A DNA stretch of 43,633 bases, from assembly GCA_018052735.1 (NCBI GenBank), contig JAGPMT010000025.1, positions 1 to 43,633 of the forward strand, given 5' to 3'. Source of the DNA: Phycisphaerae bacterium (GTDB lineage: Bacteria; Planctomycetota; Phycisphaerae; Sedimentisphaerales; Anaerohalosphaeraceae). This document shows, piece by piece, positions 32,912 to 41,930 of this stretch; the stretch's first letter is position 1, and each line of letters starts with the position of its first letter. The translations under genes were made by a program, and so were the position numbers. The notes beneath the pieces were generated by a model that was given only the letters and a program-made list of their open reading frames with translations, was not told the origin of the DNA and made no database searches.

Positions 32912-33696
32912 AAGCCGCTCCTTTGATCGGTTAACGCTTCCGGCAGAGTCTCAATGAACTGTCTAATTTCATCCCGTATGCGGCGATAGCAGTTCAGTGC
33001 GTCCTCTTCTGTTTTTGCATCTTTTGCCAGTCGCGGGGGATCTTCAAAATTGATATGGATACTTTTTGCCTTGCCGGAGAACAGCGGACAGCTTTCCCGT
33101 GCATTATCACAGACGGTAATTACATAATCGAAATCTATTTCCGCTAATTCATTTAGATGTTTAGAGCGATGTTGTGAAATATCCACTCCTGCCTCTGCCA
33201 TTACTTTGACAGCGCAGGGATTCAATCCGTGTGTTTCAATCCCGGCTGAATACGGTTCAAGTATGTCCCCTTTTAAGTGTCTGGCCCACCCCTCGGCCAT
33301 CTGACTCCGACAGGAATTGCCCGTACATAAAAAGAGGATTTTCAGTTTATTCTTCCCCTTCTGCGGCACTCTGCAGTTGGATTCCCCCAGCCGTTTGAGA
33401 TCTTGCTGTGCTTGCGGATGGTCTTTTAAATAATCGCGAAAGAAATTGTGCAGGGATTGCTCAAACATTGTTGCTGCAGGGGATAATCGGTAGTGCATCC
33501 AAGTCCCTTGACGCTGCGCGGTAACCAATCTTGCCTTGCGAAGCTCACCCAAATGCCGCGATATCTTAAACTGCGGTTCATTAAGCGCATCGACAAGCTG
33601 GCATACACACAACTGGCCGCTTTGTGCCAGCAGTGTCATCAACCGAAGCCGAATGGGATCGGCAAGAACCTTCAAAATGGCCGCTTCTTGTTTCAT
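32908..33696 (-). CDS. ArsR-ArsC fusion: arsenic repressor joined to arsenate reductase
   Basis: 262 residues. Residues 1-95 are an ArsR winged helix (LADPIRLRLMTLLAQSGQLC, CVC at Cys30/Cys32, PQFKISRHLGELRKARLV). A linker of about 20 residues leads to an ArsC domain at 118-250 with CTGNSCRSQMAEGWARHL (Cys124), Cys196 and Cys203. The reductase makes the As(III) that the attached repressor would sense, so local product could relieve repression. AAGGAG precedes the ATG at 33696. First gene of the arsenic operon; the operator palindrome lies 16 bases upstream. Confidence 0.94.
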   Translation of the reverse strand: MKQEAAILKVLADPIRLRLMTLLAQSGQLCVCQLVDALNEPQFKISRHLGELRKARLVTAQRQGTWMHYRLSPAATMFEQSLHNFFRDYLKDHPQAQQDLKRLGESNCRVPQKGKNKLKILFLCTGNSCRSQMAEGWARHLKGDILEPYSAGIETHGLNPCAVKVMAEAGVDISQHRSKHLNELAEIDFDYVITVCDNARESCPLFSGKAKSIHINFEDPPRLAKDAKTEEDALNCYRRIRDEIRQFIETLPEALTDQRSGL

Positions 33697-33711
33697 TTAT
33701 ATGCTCCTTTT

Positions 33712-33755
33712 ATGCATATATGTATATATACGCATATGTATGATAAAAAAGTCAA
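33712..33755 (-). promoter_or_regulatory. Promoter and ArsR operator of the arsRC-arsC-arsM-acr3 operon
   Basis: Minus strand -35 TTGACT (33750-33755). The -10 lies in an AT-rich imperfect palindrome at 33712-33735, with arms ATGC and GCAT at its ends and alternating TA inside; best -10 matches CGTATA or GTATAT with a 17 or 18-base spacer. Its sequence differs from the palindrome at 22706-22729, so the two ArsR proteins probably control separate sets. Confidence 0.6.
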
Positions 33756-33780
33756 TAGAAAATTGTAAAATTTAGTTAAC

Positions 33781-34239
33781 TTATAGCTTTTTTATGTCCT
33801 TTTTGCTATCGATAATAAGTGTTACCGGACCGTCATTGACGGCATCCACTATCATATACGCTGCGAAAACTCCGGTTTCGACGGCCAGTTGACTTTTTCG
33901 GAGGACATCGATTGTTTGTTGGTAAAGTATTTTTGCCACCTGAGGCGTGCCGGCAGCGGAGAAATCCGGCCGACGCCCTCTGCGGCAGTCGCCGTATAAT
34001 GTGAACTGGCTGACCAGCAGGATGCCGCCTCCGATGTCCCGAACCGACAGGTTCATTTTTCCGTCTTTGTCTTCGAAAATCCGGAGGTTGGTTATTTTGT
34101 CGGCGATAAAATCAATATCTGCGCGGGAGTCGTCTCTGCCGATCCCCAGAAACACCAGCAATCCTTGTTCGATGCGGCCGGTGATTTGCCCCTCTGCGCT
34201 GACAGATGCTTTTTTGACGCGCTGGATGACAGCCCGCAT
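33781..34239 (-). CDS. dtd: D-aminoacyl-tRNA deacylase
   Basis: 152 residues, full length. Start MRAVIQRVKKASV; the active-site strands LLVSQFTLYGDCRRGRRPDF (Ser77-Gln-Phe-Thr80) and NDGPVTLIID (Gly137-Pro138) give the cross-subunit Gly-cisPro pocket of DTD1. It removes D-amino acids (and glycine from tRNA-Ala) from tRNA. 3 bases after the universal stress protein gene, so it is probably the last gene of the TRAP operon. Confidence 0.96.
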   Translation of the reverse strand: MRAVIQRVKKASVSAEGQITGRIEQGLLVFLGIGRDDSRADIDFIADKITNLRIFEDKDGKMNLSVRDIGGGILLVSQFTLYGDCRRGRRPDFSAAGTPQVAKILYQQTIDVLRKSQLAVETGVFAAYMIVDAVNDGPVTLIIDSKKDIKKL

Positions 34240-34242
34240 TGC

Positions 34243-34728
34243 TCATCCTTTTTCTTGAAGCCGCTTTTGATAGCTCAGCGGCACCACCAGTACAGCACAA
34301 TCGGCTTTGCGGACTACCTTTTCATTGACATTGCCGAATAGTGTCTTCTGCAATGCGCCGCGGCCCTGCCGCCCCATCACAATCAGGTCTATTTCCATCT
34401 CTTTGGCAAATGCCACAATTTCCTGCCAGTCTTTTCCGATGCGGTATTCGATATGCAGTTTCAATCCCTCGGGCAGTTTGGATACATAGGCCTCTGCTAT
34501 TCGCTCATCCAAGTCGCGTTTGGCCTTGTTATCAACGTTTTCGACCTCGTAGATGTAGGTTTTCCAGAACTGGGCTTCTGTTTCGGGGATGACATGCAGC
34601 AGATACAATTCGCTGCCCGGCCGCCGCATTGCCGCGTCCACTGCAAATTGGAAAGCGAAATCCGCATTTTCCGACAGATCGGTGCAGAATAGAATTCGCC
34701 TGTAGGTTGTTTGTATTTGGTTTTGCAT
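34243..34728 (-). CDS. Universal stress protein (UspA family)
   Basis: 161 residues, a single UspA domain. RRILFCTDLSENADFAFQFA at the start, IGKDWQEIVAFAKEMEIDLI in the middle, and the ATP-binding loop GRQGRGALQKTLFGNVNEKV matching G-x2-G-x9-G-S/N. An insertion of about 20 residues (FWKTYIYEVENVDNKAKRDL) precedes the middle part. 29 bases after dctM. USPs beside TRAP transporters are known; TeaD, next to the ectoine TRAP TeaABC of Halomonas, binds ATP and adjusts transport. A similar control role is inferred. Confidence 0.92.
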   Translation of the reverse strand: MQNQIQTTYRRILFCTDLSENADFAFQFAVDAAMRRPGSELYLLHVIPETEAQFWKTYIYEVENVDNKAKRDLDERIAEAYVSKLPEGLKLHIEYRIGKDWQEIVAFAKEMEIDLIVMGRQGRGALQKTLFGNVNEKVVRKADCAVLVVPLSYQKRLQEKG

Positions 34729-34757
34729 ACCATTTCACCGCATAATGAATTATTTGC

Positions 34758-36059
34758 TCAGCCGACCAGTGTCGGCAGGAAGGTGCAGATTTTCGGAAAC
34801 ATCACAAACAAAACCGCTGATAGAACCATAGCGCCCAAAAATGGAACAGCGCCGCGAAAAATAGTCTGCAGCGATACATCCCGTTCAATCCCGCCGACCA
34901 CATAGACATTGACGCCAACCGGCGGGGTTATGACTCCCATTTGCGTAACCGTCACAATGATGACGCCGAACCAGATGGGGTTATAGCCCAATTCCTGAAC
35001 GACAGGGAAAAAGATGGGTATGGTCAGCATAATCAGCCCCAGCGCATCAATGAAACAGCCGGCCAGCAGATAAAACAGGATAATCATAAACATAATAATC
35101 CATCCCGGCAGGGGCAGCCCTGCCAGCCAGCTGGCCAGTTCAAACGGAATTCGGGTAACTGCCAGAAACCGTCCGAAAATATTGGCTCCGGTGACGATAA
35201 TCATCACCATACAGGAGGTGCGTACGGTTTCCTTAACCGACTGGATAAGGATTTTGCGGCTTAACTGCCTGCGCAGTGCCGCAATAATCAGACTGCCCAG
35301 AGCCCCGACAGCCGCAGCTTCGGTGGGGGTGAACCAGCCGGCAAACATTCCGCCGATAACAGCCAAAAACAGTATCAGCGTTTCTGTAATGCCCAGCAGA
35401 GAAACAATTTTTGCCCCCCAGCCCAGCCGCGGACCGCAAGGCCCCAGTGCGGGATTGATTTTACATTTTATGTAGATTGTCAAGCAGAACAGCAGGGCCA
35501 TCAGCAGCCCCGGGAAAATGCCGGCGATAAACAGTTTTCCAATGGATTGTTCGGTCAGAATCGCATAGACGATGAATACCACGCTGGGCGGAATCAGCAT
35601 ACCCAAGGAACCGCCGGCAGCAACAGCCCCGCAGCTTAACTCGGGGTGATATTTGTACCGCTTCATTTCCGGCAGGGCTACGGCGGCCATCGTAGCGGCT
35701 GTAGCCGGACCGGAACCGCAAATAGCCCCAAATGCTGTACAGGCCCCTACAGTGGATATCGCCAGACCGCCGGGCAAATGCCCCAGCCAGTGATAGGCCG
35801 TATCAAACAGACGGCGGCTGATGCCTGCATGAAAGGCAATCTGCCCCATGAAAACAAACATCGGGATGACGGTCAGACTGTATTGGGTGAATGTTTCATA
35901 GAGTTCTGTCGTCATCATGGCTGTGGCGGCCTTGGGCGTTACAATGGCCGCAAAGCCCGCAAATCCCACAATCGCCATCGTAAAGGCCACCGGCATGCTG
36001 GCCGCCAGCAGCACAAACAGCACCGCACATCCGATGATTCCATACTGCAGCGGTGTCAT
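34758..36059 (-). CDS. dctM: TRAP transporter large permease subunit DctM
   Basis: 433 residues, about 12 membrane segments. DctM strings: SLTVIPMFVFMGQIAFHAGI, GAICGSGPATAATMAAVALP, GGSLGMLIPPSVVFIVYAIL and TEAAAVGALGSL. Start ATG at 36059 overlaps the dctQ stop as ATGA; a longer form starting at 36143 would run inside dctQ and is rejected. Sodium-coupled uptake subunit that moves the ligand delivered by DctP. No lesion seen. Confidence 0.95.
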   Translation of the reverse strand: MTPLQYGIIGCAVLFVLLAASMPVAFTMAIVGFAGFAAIVTPKAATAMMTTELYETFTQYSLTVIPMFVFMGQIAFHAGISRRLFDTAYHWLGHLPGGLAISTVGACTAFGAICGSGPATAATMAAVALPEMKRYKYHPELSCGAVAAGGSLGMLIPPSVVFIVYAILTEQSIGKLFIAGIFPGLLMALLFCLTIYIKCKINPALGPCGPRLGWGAKIVSLLGITETLILFLAVIGGMFAGWFTPTEAAAVGALGSLIIAALRRQLSRKILIQSVKETVRTSCMVMIIVTGANIFGRFLAVTRIPFELASWLAGLPLPGWIIMFMIILFYLLAGCFIDALGLIMLTIPIFFPVVQELGYNPIWFGVIIVTVTQMGVITPPVGVNVYVVGGIERDVSLQTIFRGAVPFLGAMVLSAVLFVMFPKICTFLPTLVG

Positions 36060-36586
36060 GGCTTTATCATCTCCTGCCGGGGGAACAAGAGCTGATATAC
36101 AACAACCAGCGCTGCAGCAAAACAGCAGATACCGATAATCCACGGCAGCCAGAACAGCGGCATCTGCAGTGTCTGTGAAACCTGCCCGCTGATATACATC
36201 GACCGGCCGTACAGGAGACTCTGCCAGCCCAGAAAGCCGAACAGCATAATCGACAGAAGCCGCATCACGCTGTCCACCGCAATCCGGCTGACAGGGCCGA
36301 GCTTGTGAAAGAAATATTCGATAGCCACATGGCCTTTGACGGCTGTTGTGTAGGGCAGAGCAGCGGCCAAAGCTACGGCTCCTGCAATCCGCACAATATC
36401 ATAAGCCCCAACAAAAGGCCTATTGATACACGGCAGACGAAGGAGAACATCCGCGCAGATGATGCCGATCATGACAAAAACAGCAACTCCCGAGACAGCG
36501 GTCAGCCCAAACACCACTCCCTTAAGAAACTGCAGATAGGCCTGTCGGATACGCCGCACCACGTCATGTTCGCTGTGGGAATCCAT
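36056..36586 (-). CDS. dctQ: TRAP transporter small permease subunit DctQ
   Basis: 176 residues from the ATG at 36586, four membrane segments, with the family pattern MIGIICADVLLRLPCINRPF, ALPYTTAVKGHVAIEYFFHK and LQMPLFWLPWIIGICCFAAA. The ATG at 36586 lies 1 base after the dctP stop; an upstream ATG at 36622 would overlap dctP by 35 bases. It pairs with DctM in the membrane. Confidence 0.92.
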   Translation of the reverse strand: MDSHSEHDVVRRIRQAYLQFLKGVVFGLTAVSGVAVFVMIGIICADVLLRLPCINRPFVGAYDIVRIAGAVALAAALPYTTAVKGHVAIEYFFHKLGPVSRIAVDSVMRLLSIMLFGFLGWQSLLYGRSMYISGQVSQTLQMPLFWLPWIIGICCFAAALVVVYQLLFPRQEMIKP

Positions 36587-36587
36587 T

Positions 36588-37688
36588 TTATTGAGCGTTT
36601 CCTGCTGCCTTTTGTTCTTCAATCAAAGCTTGGATTTTGGCCAGAAATTCCTTGCCCGGCAGATTTTTGGCCGCTGCTGCAGCGATGTATTCATCCAATA
36701 TCGGCTTGACAGCCTCTTTCCACCGCTGCTGTTCCTGAGGGGAAAGCGGGATTATTTCACGGTTGAGCTCTTTGATGAATGCCATTCCTTCCTCATCGGC
36801 CTGATCCCACGCCTGGCCGTGCTTATCGACCCATTCGGCGCTGACTGCTTCAACAATCTTCTGCTGCTGGGGGCTGAGCTTGGCCCAGCTGGCCTTGTTC
36901 ATTACCACAAACATTGCAGTAGTGTAGCCAATAATGGAGCTGTCGGTCATATATTGAATGACCTCGCCCTGTTTCCAGCCCTTGAGAGTTTCCACCGGGC
37001 ACAGCGTTGCATCCACCACGCCCTTTTGCAGGGCTTCGTAGGTTTCCGGCTGGCTCATTGCGATGGGTGTTGCTCCCAGCGTCTGAACGATTTTGGCTGA
37101 AAGGCCGGTGGCACGTATTTTCAGATTCGACAGATCTTCCAGCTTGCGCACCGGCTTCTTGGAGGCCAGAATACCCGGACCGTGAGCGTGAATATAAAGC
37201 AGCTTCACATCGGCCAGTTCAGCAGGCGCAAATTCCTGCGCCATTGCGGTTGCAATCCGTGTGGCAGCTGTGCCGCTCGGATACCCCAGCGGCAGATCCA
37301 GACCTTCCAGCAAAGGGAATTTTCCCCGGGTATAGGCAAAACAGCTCATCCCGATATCGGAAATTCCGCTGACCACTCCGTCATAACACTGGTCGGCCTT
37401 GGTGAGGGTTTGGGCCGGATAAATGGTGATTTCGATGCTGCCGCCGCTGCGCTTCCTGATTTCCTCGGCCCAGGCCTCAGCCGTTTTTGTCTGGATGTGT
37501 GTGGGCGGGAAAAACACACTGTACGACAGCTTGACAGTCGGCATTGACGCCGAGGCCGGCTGCTGGGATGATTCCGGGGCAGTCGTTTCAGCCGGCTCAG
37601 CCGGCGGCTGTGTCTTTTTAGAACAGCCTGCGATACCCAGCGATAAAACAACGATTGCGGCAACTGCCATTACGATAATTCGTTTCAT
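36588..37688 (-). CDS. dctP: TRAP transporter substrate-binding lipoprotein DctP
   Basis: 366 residues. Lipobox LGIAGC with Cys22, followed by a Pro/Glu/Thr-rich linker to about residue 50, so the binder is tethered to the membrane rather than free in the periplasm. DctP strings: [60 protein letters not shown] (with the carboxylate-binding Arg) and [20 protein letters not shown]. Ligand is probably an organic acid because of the Arg, but the identity is unknown. GGAGG precedes the ATG. First gene of the TRAP-USP-dtd run. Confidence 0.94.
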   Translation of the reverse strand: MKRIIVMAVAAIVVLSLGIAGCSKKTQPPAEPAETTAPESSQQPASASMPTVKLSYSVFFPPTHIQTKTAEAWAEEIRKRSGGSIEITIYPAQTLTKADQCYDGVVSGISDIGMSCFAYTRGKFPLLEGLDLPLGYPSGTAATRIATAMAQEFAPAELADVKLLYIHAHGPGILASKKPVRKLEDLSNLKIRATGLSAKIVQTLGATPIAMSQPETYEALQKGVVDATLCPVETLKGWKQGEVIQYMTDSSIIGYTTAMFVVMNKASWAKLSPQQQKIVEAVSAEWVDKHGQAWDQADEEGMAFIKELNREIIPLSPQEQQRWKEAVKPILDEYIAAAAAKNLPGKEFLAKIQALIEEQKAAGNAQ

Positions 37689-37731
37689 GACATTACCTCC
37701 TGAAAGTTGAATAGTTTCTGCTGTGCATTCT

Positions 37732-37746
37732 GCACACAGTTATTTC
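37732..37746. promoter_or_regulatory. Short dyad upstream of dctP, possible operator
   Basis: TGTGC-ATTCT-GCACA, a perfect 5+5 inverted repeat 44 bases upstream of the dctP ATG. The promoter here is unclear: the best match on the minus strand is TTGCAT-17-TAGCAT and is weak. May be the site for a regulator of the TRAP genes. Confidence 0.3.
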
Positions 37747-37804
37747 CTATGCTGCTATGCTAAGCATTCAAATCCCTCGATGCAAGAGCAATTTTATCAC
37801 CAAC

Positions 37805-37834
37805 AAGACTTTTTTCAGATGCTTTTTTAGTCTT
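37805..37834 (-). terminator. Possible weak terminator after queG
   Basis: AAGACT (37805-37810) and AGTCTT (37829-37834) form a six-pair stem right behind the queG stop, with an A/T-rich loop. Few G/C pairs and no long T run, so low confidence. Confidence 0.3.
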
Positions 37835-38799
37835 CATATTCCGATATTCTGCTTGAGACGGTTTAAGCCCAGTCGAATAAAACCGGAACCGGCGAAAATT
37901 TGGGCAAACTCTTCCTGCTGCATGCTCCTAATCTGCTTGGCTGTGAGATTCTGCCATTCCGGATGAATGTGGAAATCGGGATTTTTCCGAAGCGGGGCGG
38001 CTGCTTCATAGGGGCAGGCCAGAAGGCATTCGTCGCAGCCGAAAATATAATGGGGAGCGCAGCCGTTGGCTGAGCTGCCATCGGGCAGCGTGGGCTGCGG
38101 TGCAGCTGCGGGTGCTTCGATGGTTTGGAAGCTGATGCATTTTCGGGCATCAAAAGTGCCGTCTGAAGCCAGTGCGCCTGTCGGGCAGGCGCGGATGCAC
38201 CGGCCGCAGTCGCCGCAGGATTGCTTTTCCGGCGGGCTGTCGGGTTTCAGTTCAAGCGTCGTAATCAATTCGCCCAGCAATATCTGATTGCCCAGCTCAG
38301 GGTGAATAAGCATATGGTTTTTGCCGATAAAGCCCAATCCCGCACGCTGTGCTAAAGCCCGTTCTGCCAACGGAGCAGAATCAACACAGACTTTGAATTG
38401 TATTCTTGTCCTTCGGGCTGCCGCCTGAACCGCCGTACAGCCGGAATTGCCAATAAAGTCAGCCAATTCAAACAGCCGCTTTTTGATGAATGGATGATAG
38501 TCCTCATACAGCGCAAAGCGGGCGATCCGGACAGAAGGATTTCTAACCAGCTCCTCTGGTTTAGGGCGGTAATTGAGGGCGACGCAAATGACAGACTTTG
38601 CCTGCGGCAGCAGTTGGCCGGGGTCGAACCGCTTTTGAATATTGCGGTGTAGATACGCCATCTTGGCGGCATTGCCGCCCTCTATCCATCGCCGGAAGTA
38701 CTCTGCCTGAGCAGACTCTATCGGCTCGGCCGTCGTAATTCCCACTGCATCAAAGCCAACGTCAAGGGCCTTTTGTTTGATATCTGCTTCGATAGTCAT
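37834..38799 (-). CDS. queG: Epoxyqueuosine reductase QueG
   Basis: 321 residues, the short form without the C-terminal HEAT-like repeat of longer members. Catalytic Asp140 in VCVDSAPLAERALAQRAGLG; the first 4Fe-4S set is CGDCGRCIRACP (195-205) and the second CDECLLACP (255-262), with Cys221 in FDARKCISF. It uses cobalamin and reduces epoxyqueuosine to queuosine in tRNA; cytoplasmic. Divergent from ileS, with a 104-base gap between starts. No clear minus-strand promoter seen. Confidence 0.95.
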   Translation of the reverse strand: MTIEADIKQKALDVGFDAVGITTAEPIESAQAEYFRRWIEGGNAAKMAYLHRNIQKRFDPGQLLPQAKSVICVALNYRPKPEELVRNPSVRIARFALYEDYHPFIKKRLFELADFIGNSGCTAVQAAARRTRIQFKVCVDSAPLAERALAQRAGLGFIGKNHMLIHPELGNQILLGELITTLELKPDSPPEKQSCGDCGRCIRACPTGALASDGTFDARKCISFQTIEAPAAAPQPTLPDGSSANGCAPHYIFGCDECLLACPYEAAAPLRKNPDFHIHPEWQNLTAKQIRSMQQEEFAQIFAGSGFIRLGLNRLKQNIGI

Positions 38800-38842
38800 A
38801 GCGCTATCTTAAATTGGGCAATCCATTATTACAAGGTCAGAC

Positions 38843-38871
38843 TTGACAGAACAGGGAAACAGACATACCAT
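38843..38871 (+). promoter_or_regulatory. Putative ileS promoter
   Basis: Perfect -35 TTGACA (38843-38848) and a weak -10 TACCAT (38866-38871) with 17-base spacer, 32 bases before the ATG. No T-box leader fits in the short upstream stretch. Confidence 0.45.
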
Positions 38872-38903
38872 AACCTTTTTGAAATTCAGTAAAAGGATGC
38901 AGT

Positions 38904-41756
38904 ATGTCGGATAAAGATGGCAAAAAAGGATATAAAGATACACTGAATCTTCCGCAAACCAGTTTTGCGATGAAGGCCAACCTGACCCAGCGCGAGCCGC
39001 AGCAGCGAAAACTGTGGGAAAAGGAAGATATTTACGGCAAAATCATGGCCGCCCGGAAAGAGGCCCCGCTGTACATTCTGCACGACGGCCCCCCGTATGC
39101 CAATGGTGATATTCATATGGGCCATGTCATCAATAAAGTGCTGAAGGACTTTGTTGTTAAATATAAAACAATGACGGGCTTTTGTGCCCCCTTTGTTCCC
39201 GGCTGGGACTGCCACGGCCTGCCTATTGAGGTTAAGGTGATGGCCGAACTGGGCGAAAAGGCCAAGCAGATGTCCAAGCCCGAAATACGCAGGGAGTGCC
39301 ATAAATACGCATCGAAATATGTCAAACTCCAAACGAAACAGTTTCAGTCTTTGGGTGTCTTCGGCGACTTTGAACATCCGTACCTGACGCTCAAGCCGCA
39401 GTACGAGCAGGGGATTCTGGAAATCTTTGCCGAATTGGTCGGCAATGGACTGGTCTATAAGCAGCTCAAGCCCATTCATTGGTCTGTGGGTTGTGAAACG
39501 GCCTTGGCCGATGCCGAGCTGGAATACAAGGATATTACATCTTCGAGCATTTATGTTAATTTTCCGATGGATGCCGCCTCGGCGCAAAAGGTTCGGCAGA
39601 TGGGTCTGGCGCCTGCAGACAGCAAGGTCTGCTTTATGATATGGACAACGACCCCGTGGACCTTAGCGGCCAATTTGGCTGTTGCACTGCATCCATGGCA
39701 TGATTATGTGGGTTTGACGTATAACAGAAACGGCACGACATTTACCTCGATTGTCTGTGCGGATCGTCTGGAAGCAGTTATTAAGGCCGCCGGTTGTCCG
39801 GAAGGGCAGTATTCTGTCAGCCAGCCCGTCAAAGGCAGCGCCTTCGAAAAACTGCGGTATCTGCATCCCTATATTGAGAAAAATCCGACCGATAAGGACG
39901 CTTATTTTGCTATTAATGCGGAGTTTGTTACCACCGATGACGGCACCGGCATTGTGCACATTGCACCCGGGCATGGAGCCGAAGACTATGTGGCCGGAAT
40001 GCAGTACGGGCTGGCTGTTTATTCGCCGGTTCGTGATGATGGTACGTATGATGATACGGTGCCTCAATGGCTGCGCGGCAAAAAAGTACTTGAGGTTGAT
40101 ACCGAAGTAAATGCCTACCTCAGGCAGTTGGGGCTGCTGGTGCATGAAGACAGCATTCTGCACAGCTACCCGCACTGCTGGCGAAGCAAAATGCCGGTAA
40201 TTTTACGTGCCACCGAGCAATGGTTTATCAGTGTGGATAAAGATGTGGAAAAGTTCGGCGGTAAAAGTCTTCGCAATCTGGCACTGGAACAGATAAAAGA
40301 TGTAACCTGGGTGCCGAGCTGGGGGCAAAAGCGGATTCAGGGAATGCTCGAATCCCGCCCTGATTGGTGCATCAGCCGCCAGCGGGCTTGGGGGCTGCCG
40401 ATACCGGCGTTTGTCAACAGCAGAGGGCAGTCGCTGTTGACCAAGGAGTCGGTCTTGGCTGTTGCGCGGCATATCGGCAAAAAGGGTTCCGACAGCTGGT
40501 TTACCGATTCCCCCAAAGAGATTTTAGGCAGCGATTTTGTTCTACCGGACGGATTTGACTGGGATGACCTGCGCAAGGAAGAAAATATATTTGATGTATG
40601 GTTTGAGTCCGGCTGCAGCTGGCACAGTGTCATACGGATGGCCGGCCAGCCCGTACCGGTGGATTTATACTTGGAAGGTTCTGACCAGCATCGCGGCTGG
40701 TTTCAGCTGTCGCTTCTGCCGGCCTTGGGGGCAACCGGCAGGCCGCCGTTCAAAACGGTGCTGACGCATGGTTTTACTGTTGATGAAAAGGGAATGAAGC
40801 AGTCCAAGTCGGCAGGCAACTATGTCAGTGCGCTGGAGGAAATAGAAAAATACGGGGCTGATGTTCTCCGGTTGTGGGTTGCCAGCGTCAATTATCAGGA
40901 AGATATGCGCTGCAGCGATGAGCTGATTGGCCGTCTGCAGGAGGCCTATCGCAAAATACGCAATACCCTGCGATACCTTCTGAGCAACATCAATGACTTC
41001 GTGCCGGCCGAAATGGCTGTGGACTATAAGGATATGCAGGTGGTTGACCAGTGGGCGATGGAAAAGCTTCAGGAACTGATTGCTCAGGTGCACGAAGCGT
41101 ACGAAAGCTTTATGTTCCATCGCGTCTATGGATTGATTTACAATTTCTGCACAGTCGAGATGAGCAGTATCTATATGGATGTGCTTAAAGACCGGATGTA
41201 CTGCGATGGAGCCGCCAGCCGCAGCCGCCGCAGCGGACAGACTGCGATGTATCGCATACTCGATGCGCTGGTGCGGATGCTGGCGCCTATCCTTGTCCAC
41301 ACTGCCGAGGAGGCGTGGGCTGCGATCCCCTATAAAAGTCAGCCCGTTGACAGCGTTCATTTGGCGCTGATGCCGCAGCCGGATGCGTCCATCAATCCCT
41401 CTGCCAATGCCGGCCGATGGGGAAAAATTATGGCTCTGCGGGATGACGTGCTCAAAGTGCTGGAACCGCTTCGCAAAAATCAGCTTATCGGCAGCAATCA
41501 GGAAGCGGCGGTACAGATTGAAACAAATGATGAGGAACTGCTGACGATCCTCAATCAGATAGGCATTGAGACTTTTGCTGCTCTGTGCATTGTCAGTCAG
41601 GTTTCTGCGGCCAAGGGAGCGGCTCTTAAGATTACAGCGTCTAAGAGTCCGTACCCCAAGTGTCAGCGCTGCTGGAACTACTGGCCTACTGTCGGCCAGA
41701 ATGCCGACTACCCTGACCTGTGTGACCGGTGTATCAAGGTGACTGCCGGATGCTGA
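38904..41756 (+). CDS. ileS: Isoleucyl-tRNA synthetase
   Basis: 950 residues. Class I signatures: HMGH (71-74) in ANGDIHMGHVINKVLKD and a KMSKS variant KQSKS (632-636) in KGMKQSKSAGN, with Gln in place of Met. Editing-domain strings include TTPWTLAANLAVALHP and DDGTGIVHIAPGHGAEDY. The C-terminal zinc finger is CQRC (920-923) and CDRC (940-943), marking the bacterial form that carries it. AAGGA lies 7 bases before the ATG. Essential housekeeping gene, intact. Confidence 0.98.
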   Translation: MSDKDGKKGYKDTLNLPQTSFAMKANLTQREPQQRKLWEKEDIYGKIMAARKEAPLYILHDGPPYANGDIHMGHVINKVLKDFVVKYKTMTGFCAPFVPGWDCHGLPIEVKVMAELGEKAKQMSKPEIRRECHKYASKYVKLQTKQFQSLGVFGDFEHPYLTLKPQYEQGILEIFAELVGNGLVYKQLKPIHWSVGCETALADAELEYKDITSSSIYVNFPMDAASAQKVRQMGLAPADSKVCFMIWTTTPWTLAANLAVALHPWHDYVGLTYNRNGTTFTSIVCADRLEAVIKAAGCPEGQYSVSQPVKGSAFEKLRYLHPYIEKNPTDKDAYFAINAEFVTTDDGTGIVHIAPGHGAEDYVAGMQYGLAVYSPVRDDGTYDDTVPQWLRGKKVLEVDTEVNAYLRQLGLLVHEDSILHSYPHCWRSKMPVILRATEQWFISVDKDVEKFGGKSLRNLALEQIKDVTWVPSWGQKRIQGMLESRPDWCISRQRAWGLPIPAFVNSRGQSLLTKESVLAVARHIGKKGSDSWFTDSPKEILGSDFVLPDGFDWDDLRKEENIFDVWFESGCSWHSVIRMAGQPVPVDLYLEGSDQHRGWFQLSLLPALGATGRPPFKTVLTHGFTVDEKGMKQSKSAGNYVSALEEIEKYGADVLRLWVASVNYQEDMRCSDELIGRLQEAYRKIRNTLRYLLSNINDFVPAEMAVDYKDMQVVDQWAMEKLQELIAQVHEAYESFMFHRVYGLIYNFCTVEMSSIYMDVLKDRMYCDGAASRSRRSGQTAMYRILDALVRMLAPILVHTAEEAWAAIPYKSQPVDSVHLALMPQPDASINPSANAGRWGKIMALRDDVLKVLEPLRKNQLIGSNQEAAVQIETNDEELLTILNQIGIETFAALCIVSQVSAAKGAALKITASKSPYPKCQRCWNYWPTVGQNADYPDLCDRCIKVTAGC

Positions 41757-41858
41757 AAGGAAAGCAGCTCTGGACTGATAACAGGGCAGGTCTATTCTCC
41801 AAAGAATAAGGGCAGATTTGCATCAGCGAGCTTTTCTGAACGCCTTAGATACTGGGGG

Positions 41859-41887
41859 TTGGAAATTGACATATCAGGGTGTATAAT
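41859..41887 (+). promoter_or_regulatory. recJ promoter
   Basis: -35 TTGGAA (41859-41864) and perfect -10 TATAAT (41882-41887), 17-base spacer, predicted start about 41894 and a 37-base leader. The stretch 41757-41858 after ileS holds a small TATTC/GAATA hairpin but no proper terminator. Confidence 0.65.
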
Positions 41888-41930
41888 AGCGCAGGTCAAC
41901 CGAGCAGAATAGATAGGGATTGGATAAGCG

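Noticed and set aside
41866-41887. Perfect TTGACA before recJ as the -35
   Set aside because: It is only 10 bases from the TATAAT, too close; TTGGAA at 41859 has the right 17-base distance.
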